The notes beneath the pieces were generated by a model. It was not told the origin of the DNA and did no database searches. It was given only the letters and a program-made list of their open reading frames with translations. From the NCBI GenBank assembly GCA_037783545.1, contig JBBELK010000001.1, positions 2,356,001 to 2,420,000 of the forward strand: a stretch of 64,000 bases of DNA, read 5' to 3'. The translations under genes and the position numbers were made by a program. Of this stretch, positions 1 through 10,894 are shown one piece after another; within the stretch, counting starts at the first letter, position 1; the number at the start of each line of letters is the position of its first letter. The DNA comes from Henricia sp. BOLD:AAB3569 (taxonomy: Eukaryota > Echinodermata > Asteroidea > Spinulosida > Echinasteridae).

Positions 1-610
1 GCACAGAAATCAAGCCACTTGGAAAGGGCGGTGCCATATTGTTTCTGTGTGCTTCGTCTCCAAGACTGCAAGATGATTTGGATCGTTTCCCGAGAGAGTC
101 CTCTTGACAACAGGGATCGCCCGACAAGAGTGCTGCACACATTACCAGGCTGGTACCTAGTGGGTGTTGGCGTCGAGGGTCATGAGGGAGTCGCAAGAGA
201 TCTCCTGAACTGGGAAGTATGACTGGTTGTTTGACCAGCAGTCGCAATAGTCGTGGGTACCAATGTTGGGTTCTCCACCAAGGGAAGACAAGAACTCCCG
301 TCGCTCTGTCCACTTCTATTTTTTGAATGACCCTGTCAATTAGGGAGAAAGGTGGGAAACAGTAAATCATTTCATCAGACCATGAAATAGAAAATGCATT
401 GCAAGCCATTGCTTCTGGGTCTGGTTGTAGGGAAACAAAGGCTGTGATTTGACAATTCATTCTCGAGGCAAACAAATCAATTGTAGTGGTACAATTAAGG
501 GTGGACATAATTTGCTTGAAAATATCTGGGTTAAGTTGCCATTCGAGATTGTCGTTAAACAAACGAGATCATACTCTGACTGAAAGAGCAAGTAGGCTGA
601 TAGATCGGTC
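1..610 (-). mobile_element. DIRS-like retroelement fossil (RNase H and recombinase parts)
   Basis: Read on the - strand, about 600-280 resembles the RNase H-side region of DIRS/Ngaro retroelements (short matches such as IDLFASRMNC and FPPFSLIDRVIQKIE). About 130-1 resembles the N-terminal part of a DIRS tyrosine recombinase (SWRRSTQKQYGTALSKWLDF). The order RNase H then recombinase fits the family. The copy is broken, with several breaks, and runs off the left edge, so it looks old. It lies in an intron of the CLPTM1L-like gene on the opposite strand. Family assignment rests on recalled motifs, not on a search. Confidence 0.65.
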
Positions 611-1505
611 AGTAATGCCCCCCCCCCCCCCCCCCCACTGCCCCACCCCCTAGGTGGGGGTTTGGTCACGTTTTTTATGTCCCAGGGTGGGGCATTTGCC
701 CTTTAAAATAAAATGTTCTGTGCATTTGTATACAAGACGTGCATGTTTTGCTCCCGTGACAATCCCCACCTCTTAGGTGGGGTAGGCCGGAGGGGAGGGG
801 TAGGGGAAACAATTGATAGGTGCATAATGTATGTGAACACCTCTTGTGGTAAGGCTGACTGCACCAGCCTCTATAAGAGCCACTGAGGCTGTGTGCGCCA
901 CTCTGCCTGAACTACTCCTTGCCAACTTGCACTAGGGCTGTTTTTGAGACGTGTGGGTCAGGTCATCCCACACAAGTTTAATCGGGTTGAAAATCAAACA
1001 GAATAGGTTTTATGGGAGCCCTTATAACTACAAAGATTCTCCCAGAAACAGGAAATGTTACATTTCATTGCTGTGGGAATCACTTTGTAAGCAGAACAAA
1101 GTGATTGGTTGATTAGTGCCTTGTTATCCACAAGTTCAACGTATCAACAAACTTGTTCTGATCAAGAATTTATATTTTATGAAAATTGTGTTTCTTTTTT
1201 GGGAAAGTATAAATATTCTGAATCCATTAAAAAACCACTTATTTTAAAGGCACACTGTATCATTTGCAATGACCCCATTTTGTTTTTCATGAGTTGACAA
1301 GAAAAACCTTACTCAAAGTGTTGATAGCAATGGTAACAAACACCACATTAATTTATCTCCGTCCAAAATGGTATTTCATGTTGAAAATTGACAACCGAAG
1401 GTAGTTTTTTTTTTAAACTCCCGTGCACGGGACGTTTTTACCATTCACTTGTACACAAAATCCATATATAGATTTTCAAGGTTTTCTGAAGCATTGATGC
1501 ATTTA
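611..1505. repeat. Intronic repeat block (poly-C run and dispersed repeat)
   Basis: A run of about 20 C at 617-637 is followed by G/C-rich inverted stretches to about 815. From about 850 to 1230 the sequence matches the repeat in the SRCR introns (for example 30985-31200), including the phrases AAGAGCCACTGAGGC and CACACAAGTTTAATC. The piece at 1310-1375 recurs near 48550. No coding exon was recognised here. It is intron of the CLPTM1L-like gene. Confidence 0.5.
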
Positions 1506-1738
1506 CAGTTGTAGTCAGAAGTTCACATACAACTGTGTTAAAACTGGTGTGCTTAAACTTGCGTTGTCACCATTTTTGTAACAGTCTTTACTAAAGTCGG
1601 GATTTTGTGGAATTCCTCACGTGCTTGCAGTACTTAAAACATAGCTTGCACACCTTGCAATGGTTCGGGAAGTCCTGTTTACCATTTTGGGTGATGATGG
1701 TAGTGGTGTACATGTATGTAAACTTTTGACTTCAACTG
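1506..1738. mobile_element. Tc1/mariner-like miniature element
   Basis: The ends are inverted (CAGTTGTAGTCAGAAGTT at the left, AACTTTTGACTTCAACTG at the right) and are flanked by TA on both sides. This matches the TA target-site habit and terminal sequence style of Tc1-like transposons. At 233 bp it has no room for a transposase, so it is a non-autonomous relic. Related copies sit in the SRCR introns near 30705, 34780, 38830, 43420 and 46635. Confidence 0.75.
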
Positions 1739-1979
1739 TATGTAGCTAACATTTCTTCAGGCTAGTTTACCAACATTCTTCCTTAGATATGTTACACTCT
1801 TATTCCATGAATCTGTAAAAAGTTTTATCTTGCAAATGATACATAGGGCCTTTAGAATACGGTATGTAATTTACATGTGAACTTAACCCAGTGCAGTGTG
1901 TTTCGATACAGGCCGTAAAGATATCAATGGATTTTGTTCCAGTGTAAAAACAACTGTTTTTGTTGTTGTATTCTAACAG

Positions 1980-2070
1980 TTGGTACTCGTGGGTTGTTAA
2001 GAGCCTTGTCAACGGTGTCTACGCATTTGGATTTCTCTTTATGCTTCCTCAATTATTTGTCAACTACAAG
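1980..2070 (+). CDS. CLPTM1L: CLPTM1L-like gene, third-from-last visible coding exon
   Basis: The exon encodes WYSWVVKSLVNGVYAFGFLF followed by MLPQLFVNYK. This is the strongly conserved hydrophobic segment near the C-terminus of CLPTM1/CLPTM1L multi-pass membrane proteins (the lipid-scramblase family linked to GPI-anchor synthesis in the ER). It starts after a pyrimidine-rich acceptor (TTCTAACAG). The first base completes a split codon, and the exon ends at phase 0 before a GTATGC donor. Earlier exons lie left of the window. In the family I know, about 15 residues resembling KSVAHLPW...FTYK follow directly, but the next exon found (14071) begins after that block. The symbol is given as the closest family; CLPTM1 itself is less likely. 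Confidence 0.88.
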
Positions 2071-2089
2071 GTATGCAAAACTTTGCTAT

Positions 2090-3958
2090 GTATCAACATT
2101 TGTGAGCCGCTCCACCTGTTGCTGGGTACTGGAGTGGAATGACCTGCAGGGAGAGCGGGGGAAATGCTGGTAAATTCCAGGCGATAGCCGGACGACACCG
2201 TCTGTAAAACCCAACTGTCTGATGTGATCATTTGCCATTGATGAAGAAAACTCAAAAGACGCCATCCCACTGGTCCCGGGATGTCTGGGATAGTAACCTT
2301 GTTGTAGTCACTTGCCCCTATGACCCCGTGTCCATCGGGGCTTGGAGGGACACGTCGCTCTGGTGGGCTGGATAAAATTTGACGAACGAGAAGCAGGACG
2401 TGAGGCTCTGAACTGGACCTTCCCATAAGACTGATTTGGTCGCCTAAACGTCTTGGGCTTTTCCTGGCGTGTCTGGCGTGATGAAGAAAAAGGGCGATGC
2501 GGTGGTCGCAAATCCAACTTTTCCTCCGCTTTCAGGCGCTTAGCTTCCTGCAACCGAACCTCATTGAATTTCCCGTCGAAGAAATCGTTGCCTGTGAGAG
2601 GAAGACCTTCCATTCTTTCCCTGGAGCCAATGGACGGCCATCGAAGATGGTCCAGAATTAGTGAACGACGTAAGAGGGTGGTCATAGCAGAACCCAATGA
2701 AAACTCCCGAAGACATAAGCCGAGGCAATCATCCATAAACTTGAACATCTCCGGTAGTACCGTAGCGTCAAACTGAGATGGGTCTTCTTGTGCTCGGGCG
2801 AGGGCATCCGAAAGCAGAATGGAATAAGATGAAATTTTGGCGCCGAACCGCAAATGGGAATCGAGGAGACCTAAACGGTGATCTAAGCGTCTTGTTGCGT
2901 CATCAACAACTTTCTTCTTGAACTGAGAGTTTTCCCGTCTGAGTGTATCTTTGACCTCCGAAGACATGGTAGGAGTGGAAAAGAACTTCCCTTCGTCTGT
3001 AGCATTACTGAGAAACATGTCCTTTTCATATGGTTTAACTGAAGGAATAGACTGCTTTACCTGAACTGTTGCAAAGGCATCTTCCATGATGTTCGCACAA
3101 AAACTATCTACGGGAAATTCCTGTCTGGGAGAAATTGAAGATTCCGTGCCCCTGCGAAAAGATGGACGAGAAATTTCCACAGGTGGTAGTCGAGGAAAAT
3201 CCAAAGCGTAGCTAACCGCTGGCATCACAATTCTACTTCGTTGCAGAACAGAAATATCTTCCTCATGTGCTGGATTAGATGTCAACGAAAAAAGTGAAGA
3301 AGAAGATCTGGAACGATCAAAAACTTCCACAGGCGATGGTGAACGACTTCGGGAGTGTCGGAAATAGGAGTGTCTTCGCATGGGAGAGTGCACACGTTGA
3401 CGTACGGGTGAACGTGATCGATGCCCGGAACGGCGCCGCGATCGAGATCGTGAACGAGATCTGTGCCGGGAACGATGTGGAGATCGTGAACGAGATCGTG
3501 AAAAATGTCGAGAAAAATAATCCCGGCCGTGGCGGTAGTGATCCTGGAACCGATGTTCGGGATAAGATTCTTGACGAGGGTAGTCACGATGCGAAGTAGG
3601 GACGTTATGAGCTGATAACATGGCGCTATGAGCTGATAACATGGCGCTCGATGAACAAGAAGTTCGAGGGACCAAGCCAAAATCACTCTGTACGAACACT
3701 GGAGGTTGTTGAACACTGCTGGTCGTGAAAAACGATGTTGATGGTGTTGATGGTGGTGGTGGTGGTGCCCCAAGCCCCATGTGACCGAGCGGGGTTATGG
3801 ATCGGGCCATTATTAGGCGAACCAGGAACACCCCGTGAAGGATATCCTCCTTCCATCGCACGCATGTGGTCGTCCAGACTGGCAAATGGGTGCGGTATTC
3901 TTCCCTGTACCGTGCCGGTGTTGCACGGTATACGGGTACGGGTCGGCTCCGTAGAGGT
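2090..3958 (-). mobile_element. DIRS-like retroelement fossil (gag-like ORF and start of RT region)
   Basis: The - strand holds a long frame (3885-2308) with an Arg-Ser-rich segment around residues 120-200. It continues into a helical gag-like region with the signatures EGLPLTGNDFFDGKF and LRRSLILDHLRWPS. About 2300-2100 resembles the entry to the DIRS reverse transcriptase (GYRLEFTS, GHSTPVPSN). The piece stops a few tens of bases from the host exon at 1980-2070. Its other part is at 13630-13790, on the far side of the Ngaro-like insertion. It is broken and incomplete. The Arg-Ser run resembles splicing factors, but the flanking motifs point to a retroelement. Confidence 0.65.
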
Positions 3959-4102
3959 ATCTTTTCTTTTCGTTATCGAACGACAGGTGTAGCGCGCTAA
4001 TTCCAAGCGCGCTTTGTTACGTAACCCTTTTCAGTGGTCGTTCATATAAACGCCAACCGTTCTATTCACGGTTCATTCTCGGTTGAGCAACCTCACCTCG
4101 CT
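3959..4102 (+). repeat. Split direct repeat A, copy 1
   Basis: This 144-bp segment begins ATCTTTTCTTTTCG and ends AACCTCACCTCGCT. It recurs in the same orientation at 12050-12193 and looks identical by eye. It forms the left terminus of the Ngaro-like element. Confidence 0.85.
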
Positions 4103-4104
4103 AC

Positions 4105-4770
4105 ACCGTTACATGCAGACATTCAAGAACCCGTGCAATACCGACGCGTCCAACCAAGAGATCCTTTTTGCTATTAGATAGCTGTCTAATTCCATTGACA
4201 GCAAGGTAGATTCGGCAGTCAATAGACAACGCACTGCAGGGGACAACCCACCGGACTTTAAAAGTGAAACGGAGACCAGTTTTGCCATACCGAAAAACTC
4301 TCGGCTTTAATTGACTCTACTTTAACGTCACTGGACGCCGGAGACAACAGCGCAACAAGGGAGGCTCTCGAGCAAGCCAGCGCCGACATCAAGCAACGCC
4401 AAAAAACTAATTAAATTGGCGGATCGTTCCTCGCAAGGTTGGGCTACAGTTAAAAAGTACATTACTGACGACCTAACCGACTACTCGGATGATGAGAAAC
4501 GACTCCGAAAAGCAGAAAATGGCTGCTAGCGCTACAAAAAGAACTGAATCTGCAAAGAAATTCAAGGCCAAGGCTCACATTCCTGAGCGCCCTCCTGCTG
4601 TGCCTTCATTTCGCCCTTTTTCGCAGTGACACCTATCGTCCGGAATTCCGCACCTGTTTCCAGTGTGGAATCGCAGGCCATGTCCGGACCAACTGCCCTG
4701 CCTTCCGATCACTCGGACAGCCCCAGCGCCGACCTCAACTATCTACTACCGACGTCACCACCGCGTGACT
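4105..4770 (+). mobile_element. Ngaro-like fossil: gag-like part with zinc knuckle
   Basis: Fragments in the + strand frames resemble the gag of DIRS/Ngaro elements: an acidic stretch with YSDDEKRLRKAEN near 4485, and a CCHC-type knuckle CGIAGHVRTNCP near 4670-4705. The part is broken in several places. The assignment rests on the knuckle and on its position just upstream of the RT remnant. Confidence 0.55.
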
Positions 4771-4799
4771 AAGAAACCTCTGAGCAAGTACCTCAGGGT

Positions 4800-5765
4800 T
4801 TTAAGGGTAAGCTCAAACCCCCAATTTGCATTTTAGCGAAGGAGTTATTGGGGGAAAAACGTTGCATTGACGCACAATTCAGTCCTCCATATTGTTGCAA
4901 CCCTTTGACGGTCGCAGCAAAAAGTTGCGTTTATAGTTCTCTGTTTCCTGCATCCAATGTTTTTCTTGGCGCCATAACGATTCAGTCGCGCGTTACCATT
5001 AACGTTCAGCCTTTTAATTTCGGCCTTAGTAGCACTTAATTGCCACGTAATTACCATTGCAAGCTCACTAGACCATTAGTCCACCACTATCGGCTGAACG
5101 GCATTATCGCGTTTATGTACATCGACGACGGCCTTATCGTATCTCCCGATCCTGATTTCGCTTCCGCCATGCAACGTCTCCTTCGTTCGTTCCATCACAA
5201 CAAAGAGCGAATTAAAACTAAACGCGAGACTTGGCCCGCTTTACCGGTCACATAATCTCATCCTTATTGGCACTCGGTCTTGTATTTAAATTCATAACTC
5301 GCGCGATTGAGTCTCGCTGCACGTGGGACGACTCTGTTTTTCCTATACCGAAACGGTTTCCAACCTCGCTTTTTTGTTACCCAGACACGAAAACTCGCTA
5401 GCGGACAAAATTAGTCAATTGCGCGACTTAGACGACTGGTCAGTCGATCAGAAATCATTCAAATTTCTGAATAGCCTATAGAGCCCTCACACAGTTGATA
5501 GATTTGCCTCGCCTCGCAATGCCAAGATTAATCGATTTAATTCCAGATTCTGGTACGCGCGCGCAGCCAGAGTATAGACGCGTTTTCACAGTATTAATTG
5601 GGCGGGTAAGAATAATTATTTTTGTCCCCCAGTTTCTTTGATAGTCCAAGTTTTTAAGCGCATCCTTTCGGGCAATATTACTGGTACATTGGTCGTTCCA
5701 CGTTGGCCTACATCTTCCTTTTTGGCCTATCGTATGCCCTAACGGCATCCACTTGCACATTAACG
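4800..5765 (+). mobile_element. Ngaro-like fossil: reverse transcriptase and RNase H-like part
   Basis: Near 5100-5190 the + strand reads GIIAFMYIDDGLIVSPD, which contains the YIDD catalytic motif of reverse transcriptases. From 5400 to 5760 short matches (VDRFASPRNAKINRFNSRF, INWAGKNN, CPPVSLIVQVFK) are typical of the region downstream of RT in DIRS/Ngaro elements. The part is broken and partly eroded. Family placement is from recalled motifs. Confidence 0.65.
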
Positions 5766-6631
5766 CGAAGGATTGGAGGTGGGTACATATTCCATTTACC
5801 CCTCCTTCCTTAGGACACTGTCATTTGATTGTTTAGCACTTCTAGTCCAGTCAATCTAAGCATTTTTTTTGGCTCAACCCACCACTAATTGCAACATAAA
5901 TTTTTTTTTAACTGGTATGCATTTTAGTAAAGTCTCCTGAACACCATACTAAAAGTCTACCAAAATATATTTGGTGGAAAGGTGTCAAATTTGCATAATA
6001 TGCAAATTACATGCTTCCATTAGGAAAAATTATGTTTCACTATAACTATATATGTAGGTACCCAATCAAAGCACATGAAATGTCTAAACCTATGTTTGCA
6101 TGGTCACAGTACACGATAAACATGTTTCTGAATTGATAGTGTGAACACAAATATGCAAATTATGCAAATTATCTGCCGCCATTAGGAAAAATTACATTTT
6201 TCACTGTAACTTTATATGTAGGTAGGCCTACCCAATCAAAGCACATGAAGCGTCTAAACCTATGTTCGCATGGTCACAGTACACGATAAACGTGTTTCTG
6301 AATTGATAGTGTGAACACAAATATGCAAATTATGCAAATTAGCGGCCACCATTAGGGAAAACAAATTTACACTGTATTTTCGTACGCAAGTATCTACTCA
6401 AAACGATTTACATGTATTTGTGTAATGTACCCATGATTTTATGGCCAGAGAACATAAACACGTTTCTCAATTCATATGGTTAAGATAAATATGCAAATTA
6501 TGCAAATTAGGTACCGAAATTGTTAAAGTGTTTTTCACCAAAAAATATCTAAACCCTGCTTTTCCTGGTCAGGAAAATTAAGATAAGCACACTTCTACAA
6601 TAATCCATTTTATGACTGTTTGGTAAAATAC
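5766..6631. repeat. AT-rich tandem repeat, about 170-bp unit
   Basis: About three tandem units run from roughly 5990 to 6510. Each is marked by ATGCAAATTATGCAAATTA (near 6151, 6321 and 6489), giving a period of about 170 bp, and the first and last units are more diverged. The remainder (5766-5990 and 6510-6631) is AT-rich with no gene seen. It lies between the RNase H remnant and the gypsy-type insertion, so it is either a later insertion or part of the Ngaro-like element. Confidence 0.65.
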
Positions 6632-6930
6632 TGTAACAAGAATATTCCCTGCTTGTTAAAGAACTCGGCACGAAAAGAACACAAGGCAAAAGACAATTCT
6701 CAGCATGAAAGTACCGCAGGTTTATTTGGATCAACTTTCCTCAACAAACACAAAGATCAAAGATGGCGCAGAGAATCGCGTCCCCGCGCGGAACGGGTAT
6801 CCCGATCCTCCGGCAGGGGCTCACGCCACCCGGCTCCGTGGGCAGCCGCAATGGCGCCACCAACACGTCAGTTAGACCCACCGTGAAACGGTGCTGGCGC
6901 CCCCAGCGGCGGATCGGGACGGCCGTTACA
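6632..6930 (-). repeat. LTR (3' LTR of the gypsy-type element)
   Basis: 299 bp, TGTAAC...GTTACA as read on the + strand. Base-by-base reading against 10895-11193 showed no difference. The host-side flank is ATAC. Confidence 0.9.
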
Positions 6931-7096
6931 CCGCCCCCTTCGAGGACCCTGCTTGTCCCCAAAGCAGGCGGCGACGCCCAGTTCCGCCGGGAAGACGATT
7001 CCCTGCAATACATGGCAACTGCAACTACAGAACAAAAAAAACAAAGAACAACTGTTAGAAAAAGAAACACAACATGGCAACAAAGTGTCTGATTAG

Positions 7097-10000
7097 CTAG
7101 GGGGGTGGTGGTCCCCGCTGCGTCTCCGTCTGGGTGCCGCTCTCTGTCCGCGATGGCGTTGTAGCGCTCGGGGGCCGCTCCGATGGGGGTGGTGTCGAGG
7201 CTCTCTGGGCGTCCGGCTGGGGTGCCGCGGCGACCGGGGGTTGCTCCGGTGGGGTGCGATTCCCCCCACGAGCGGGCGGCTCCGACAGGGCGGTTCCGGG
7301 CCTGGACGCCTCAGCGCGAGGGGGCGGCTCCGAATGGCCGCCAAGCCCCCTCCGCTCCCTGTCTTCGCCGTCCATCCCGTCGTCGCTGGCGTGCACGTCC
7401 AATTGGTCGCCCACTGTCACGGTCGCCACCCTCTCTGGTCGCCGGGGACAATACTGGAGGTGGCGATGCCTAACGTCATCCCTGTAGAAGGATCTCCCGC
7501 ATCCGAGGGGGCACTCGAACGGCATCGTCGGGTGTAGCGCCGGGCATGCTGTTCGGTGGTGCCTCCTCAGGTTCGACAGGCGGGTGAACCGCCGGTCGCA
7601 GTGGCTGCACTGGGCGTTGCTCATCCTTATAAGGGGGCGGGTTCCGGACCGCTCTCCGCCGTTTGTGGTGCGCCCTGCTGTCGGGGCGCCTCCGGTCTCC
7701 TGCTTCCGCGTCCTTACCAGGGGCAGGTTTCGAACCGCCCTCAGCTGTGGGGGCGCGGCCTCGTGGCGGGGCGCCTCCCGGTCTCCTGCTTCCGCGTCCT
7801 CCTCGGGGTTTCCCGGCGGCGGCCGCGTCGCCAGGTCCTCAGTTTTCACTTTATCTCCCGGGCCCTCTCCGGCCGGCCGCGTCTCCTGGTTCAGTAGGTC
7901 TCTCTCCGTCCCGGTGGCCTCCTCTTCGCGGGGAGCCGCTGCGTCTAGGTACACCGTCCCAACCCCTATCCATTGTAGTTCCCTTACCTTGTGTCCAACC
8001 TGAACTCTTGCCACCGATGGGTGCTGTTCGTAGCCTCTTAAAGCCGCGGGCTTTTCATTGATCAACACTGTGTTGTCCCCCCACCGCCACTGGCAACGGT
8101 ATGTCGACAGGAAGTCTATCCCCAGGATGACATCCGGCTCAATTTTAGCTACAATGCAGGCATGGCTCAAGACCTGATCTCCGATCTGGAGTTCAAAAGT
8201 AGCCCTCCCCCGGACCTGCATGGGGCTCCCATCCGCTTGCCTCAGAGTCTCCGGCAGAGGCTGGAGGTTTGGCTTCCCGGGTCCGTAAAGTTCGTCATAG
8301 ATGCGTTCGGAAATTAGGCTCACCGAAGCTCCCGTGTCCAGCAAGAAGCAGACAGGCGTCGACACAACTTTCCCCGCAATGTAGTTTTCCCCCAGCGCCG
8401 CGCGGAACGTCTGGTTCCGTCCTGGTGGTCTTCCCCCGGCTGTCCGCTGGCTCGGCTTCCTACGTGGACAATCGCGCCGGAAGTGCCCGAATTCGTGGCA
8501 GCCGAAACACTCCACCATCGATCGGTCTGGCGGTCTCCGCGCGTAGCCTGTGCTCTCGGTGTTCCTGTCTGGTGTAGGTTGCGCTAGCTCCATTACCGAC
8601 CTCACTTCCCTGGTTCCTTGTCTTCCCTTCCTGTTCTGTACCTGGGACTCCAGGAAAGCCTCCATCTCCGTTGCCAGGGTGATTGCTTCGGTCAGGGTCG
8701 TCGCCTTTCTCGAAAAAACGTGGCGTTGCAGCTGCTCGTCACCTAATGCATTCCGGAAAGCATCCACAGCCAGGTCCTCCCGAGCTTGCGTGGGGAGGTT
8801 CGGGTAGCTCTTGGAAACCAACCGCCTGATCGACTGCCCCAGGCCACTGATAGATTCGTCCCGACGTCTGGTGCACATCGACAGCTGGGCCCGATGCAGT
8901 GGAACTTGGGCCGTGACTCCGAAACGCTGTTCGAAGTACTCTAGGATACGGAGGTACTCCGTCCGAGCCTCCGGTGCCATATCAGCCAGAGCTTCCCGTG
9001 CCGAGCCCTTCAGATGGGCGCCCAGAAACATTGCCTTCTCGGACTCGCTCCACTGGTTGACTCTGGCCACGCTCTCAAAATGGACCAGGTAATCCGACCA
9101 CGAGGAAACCCCGTCAAACTTATCTGGAAGCATCATCGGTCGTCGACCTCCTCCGGGGGGCCCCGCGGTCGGCGGTTGTGCCGGTGATGGACCGGACCCC
9201 GTGGCTGGCTGGGTGGCTGGAGTGTCTGCATCCGGGTTCCCGCTCCGCGGTGGCGCCCCATAGGGTTGTGTAGTGCGGTTCTCCGAGGGGAGCCTCCCGC
9301 CATATAGTTGTGCAGTGCGGTTCTCCGAGGGGAGCCTCCCGCCATGTAGTTGTGCAGTGCGGAGCTCCGAGGGGAGCCCTCCGCCATACAGTCGTGCAGT
9401 GCGGTTCTCCGAGGGGAGCCTCCCGCCATGTAGTTGTGCAGTGCGGAGCGAATCCTGATGCTCCGCACCATAGGGTTGTGCAGTGCGGAGCAATTTCACT
9501 TGCTCCGCACCATAGGGTTGTGCAGTGCGGAGCAATTTCACTTGCTCCGCACCATAGGGTTGTGCAGTGCGGAGCAAATTATCGTGCTCCGCACCATAGG
9601 GTTGTGCAGTGCGGAGCAAATTATCGTGCTCCGCACCATAGTCTCGTGGCATGCGGGTCTCCGAGGGGAGCCTTCCAACATGGTCGTGTGCGGCGCGGAG
9701 TCGGTCCGAAGGTTCCGCGCCGTAGTCTGGTAGCGTGCGGGGCTCCGGTGGGAGCCGTCCGTTAGGGTCGTGTGCGGTGCGGAGTCGGTCCGAAGGTTCC
9801 GCGCCGTAGTCACGTGGCATGCGGGTCTCCGATGGGAGCCATCCAACATGGTCGTGTGCGGCGCGGAACCGATCCGGAGGTTCCGCTCCGTAGTCTGGTA
9901 GCGTGCGGGGCTCCAAGCGGAGCTGTTCTCCCTGGTCAAGTGCGGCGCGGAGTCGATCCGGAGGTTCCGCTCCGTAGTCTGGTAGCATGCGGGTCTCCGA

Positions 10001-10882
10001 GGGGAGCCTTCCAACATGGTCGTGTGCGGTGCGGAGTCGGTCCGAAGGTTCCGCGCCGTAGTCACGTGGCATGCGGGTCTCCGATGGGAGCCATCCAACA
10101 TGGTCGTGTGCGGCGCGGAGTCGGTCCGGGGATTCCGCGCCATAGTCTGGTAGCGTGCGGGGCTCCAAGCGGAGCTGTTCTCCCTGGTCGAGTGCGGCGC
10201 GGAGTCGATCCGGAGGTTCCGCTCCGTAGTCTCGTGGCATGCGGGTCTCCGGTGGGAGCCGTCCAACATGGTCGTGTGCGGCGCGGAATTGATCCGGAGG
10301 TTCCGCGCTGTAGTCTCGTGCCATGCGGGTCTCCGAGGGGAGCCATCCAACATGGTCGTGTGCGGTGCGGAGTCGGTCCGAAGGTTCCGCGCCGTAGTCA
10401 CGTGGCATGCGGGTCTCCGATGGGAGCCATCCAACATGGTCGTGTGCGGTGCGGGGTGGATCCTCCGGAACCCACCGGAACTTTCCCGGCTCAAAATGCA
10501 CCGGGGTCGAACTTAGGTCTGTCCATGGGTCGCTGGTTTGATCTAACCCCCCGCAAAAACTACTCGGATTGGCAGGGTCAGGCCGTACCGTACGTACCGG
10601 CCTTTTTCCCTCTACAATCTCAGGCTCTAACATTTTACCAGTATCCTCCCACCACCCGGAGTTTTCTCTCGGGTTTTCCCCAACAAACGAGTACAGTAAT
10701 TCATCTACAGTTACGAACGTACTACTGTGGGCCTTGTCAGTCTGGCCTCCGTACTGGTACTCGTCACTTTCTGGCATGTCCCCGCTCCGCGGCGAGTCTG
10801 ATACCAGACCTCCCCGGTCTCGTGAATTCATTGCTTGAAAATCTCGAATTCCACCTGTATTTCTCTCAGTGTGCCGCCCCAC
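7097..10882 (-). CDS. Retroelement gag-protease polyprotein with zinc-finger tail
   Basis: A single frame of 1261 codons makes up nearly all of the element's interior. Residues about 140-545 are tandem repeats of about 28 residues (RLRTAHDHVGWLPSETRM type). A gag region follows at about 585-720 (WSDYLVHFESVARVNQWSES), then a CCHC knuckle at about 790 (CFGCHEFGHFRRDC) and a retropepsin active site LLDTGAS at about 846. The tail (about 1085-1140) has two Cys/His finger-like motifs, CSHCDRRFTRLSNLRRHH and CPLGCGRSFYRD. Gag packages element RNA and the protease matures it; this is known for the family. The repeats and finger tail are unusual. It is element-borne, not a host gene. Confidence 0.85.
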   Translation of the reverse strand: MGRHTERNTGGIRDFQAMNSRDRGGLVSDSPRSGDMPESDEYQYGGQTDKAHSSTFVTVDELLYSFVGENPRENSGWWEDTGKMLEPEIVEGKRPVRTVRPDPANPSSFCGGLDQTSDPWTDLSSTPVHFEPGKFRWVPEDPPRTAHDHVGWLPSETRMPRDYGAEPSDRLRTAHDHVGWLPSETRMARDYSAEPPDQFRAAHDHVGRLPPETRMPRDYGAEPPDRLRAALDQGEQLRLEPRTLPDYGAESPDRLRAAHDHVGWLPSETRMPRDYGAEPSDRLRTAHDHVGRLPSETRMLPDYGAEPPDRLRAALDQGEQLRLEPRTLPDYGAEPPDRFRAAHDHVGWLPSETRMPRDYGAEPSDRLRTAHDPNGRLPPEPRTLPDYGAEPSDRLRAAHDHVGRLPSETRMPRDYGAEHDNLLRTAQPYGAEHDNLLRTAQPYGAEQVKLLRTAQPYGAEQVKLLRTAQPYGAEHQDSLRTAQLHGGRLPSENRTARLYGGGLPSELRTAQLHGGRLPSENRTAQLYGGRLPSENRTTQPYGAPPRSGNPDADTPATQPATGSGPSPAQPPTAGPPGGGRRPMMLPDKFDGVSSWSDYLVHFESVARVNQWSESEKAMFLGAHLKGSAREALADMAPEARTEYLRILEYFEQRFGVTAQVPLHRAQLSMCTRRRDESISGLGQSIRRLVSKSYPNLPTQAREDLAVDAFRNALGDEQLQRHVFSRKATTLTEAITLATEMEAFLESQVQNRKGRQGTREVRSVMELAQPTPDRNTESTGYARRPPDRSMVECFGCHEFGHFRRDCPRRKPSQRTAGGRPPGRNQTFRAALGENYIAGKVVSTPVCFLLDTGASVSLISERIYDELYGPGKPNLQPLPETLRQADGSPMQVRGRATFELQIGDQVLSHACIVAKIEPDVILGIDFLSTYRCQWRWGDNTVLINEKPAALRGYEQHPSVARVQVGHKVRELQWIGVGTVYLDAAAPREEEATGTERDLLNQETRPAGEGPGDKVKTEDLATRPPPGNPEEDAEAGDREAPRHEAAPPQLRAVRNLPLVRTRKQETGGAPTAGRTTNGGERSGTRPLIRMSNAQCSHCDRRFTRLSNLRRHHRTACPALHPTMPFECPLGCGRSFYRDDVRHRHLQYCPRRPERVATVTVGDQLDVHASDDGMDGEDRERRGLGGHSEPPPRAEASRPGTALSEPPARGGNRTPPEQPPVAAAPQPDAQRASTPPPSERPPSATTPSRTESGTQTETQRGPPPP
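9250..10470 (-). repeat. Coding minisatellite inside the gag frame
   Basis: Units of 84 bp (28 codons) dominate 9650-10470, for example the phrase CATGGTCGTGTGCGG near 10016, 10100, 10268, 10352 and 10436. Shorter units of about 57-60 bp fill 9250-9640. All unit lengths keep the frame open. Long + strand frames across the same stretch are shadows of this repeat. Confidence 0.85.
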
Positions 10883-10894
10883 CGCTGCCGCCAG

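Noticed and set aside
457-669. 70-codon frame with a Gly run
   Set aside because: The Gly run is the poly-C tract; the rest is part of the DIRS-like fossil.
3282-3773. Frame with a His run (MGHHHHHHQHHQH)
   Set aside because: It is an alternate-frame shadow of the Arg-Ser/Pro-rich frame on the same strand; the His run is a translation of a GGT/TGG simple repeat.
2308-3885. Arg-Ser-rich frame as a host SR splicing factor
   Set aside because: No RNA-recognition motif is present, and the C-terminal half and flanks match DIRS-like retroelement patterns.
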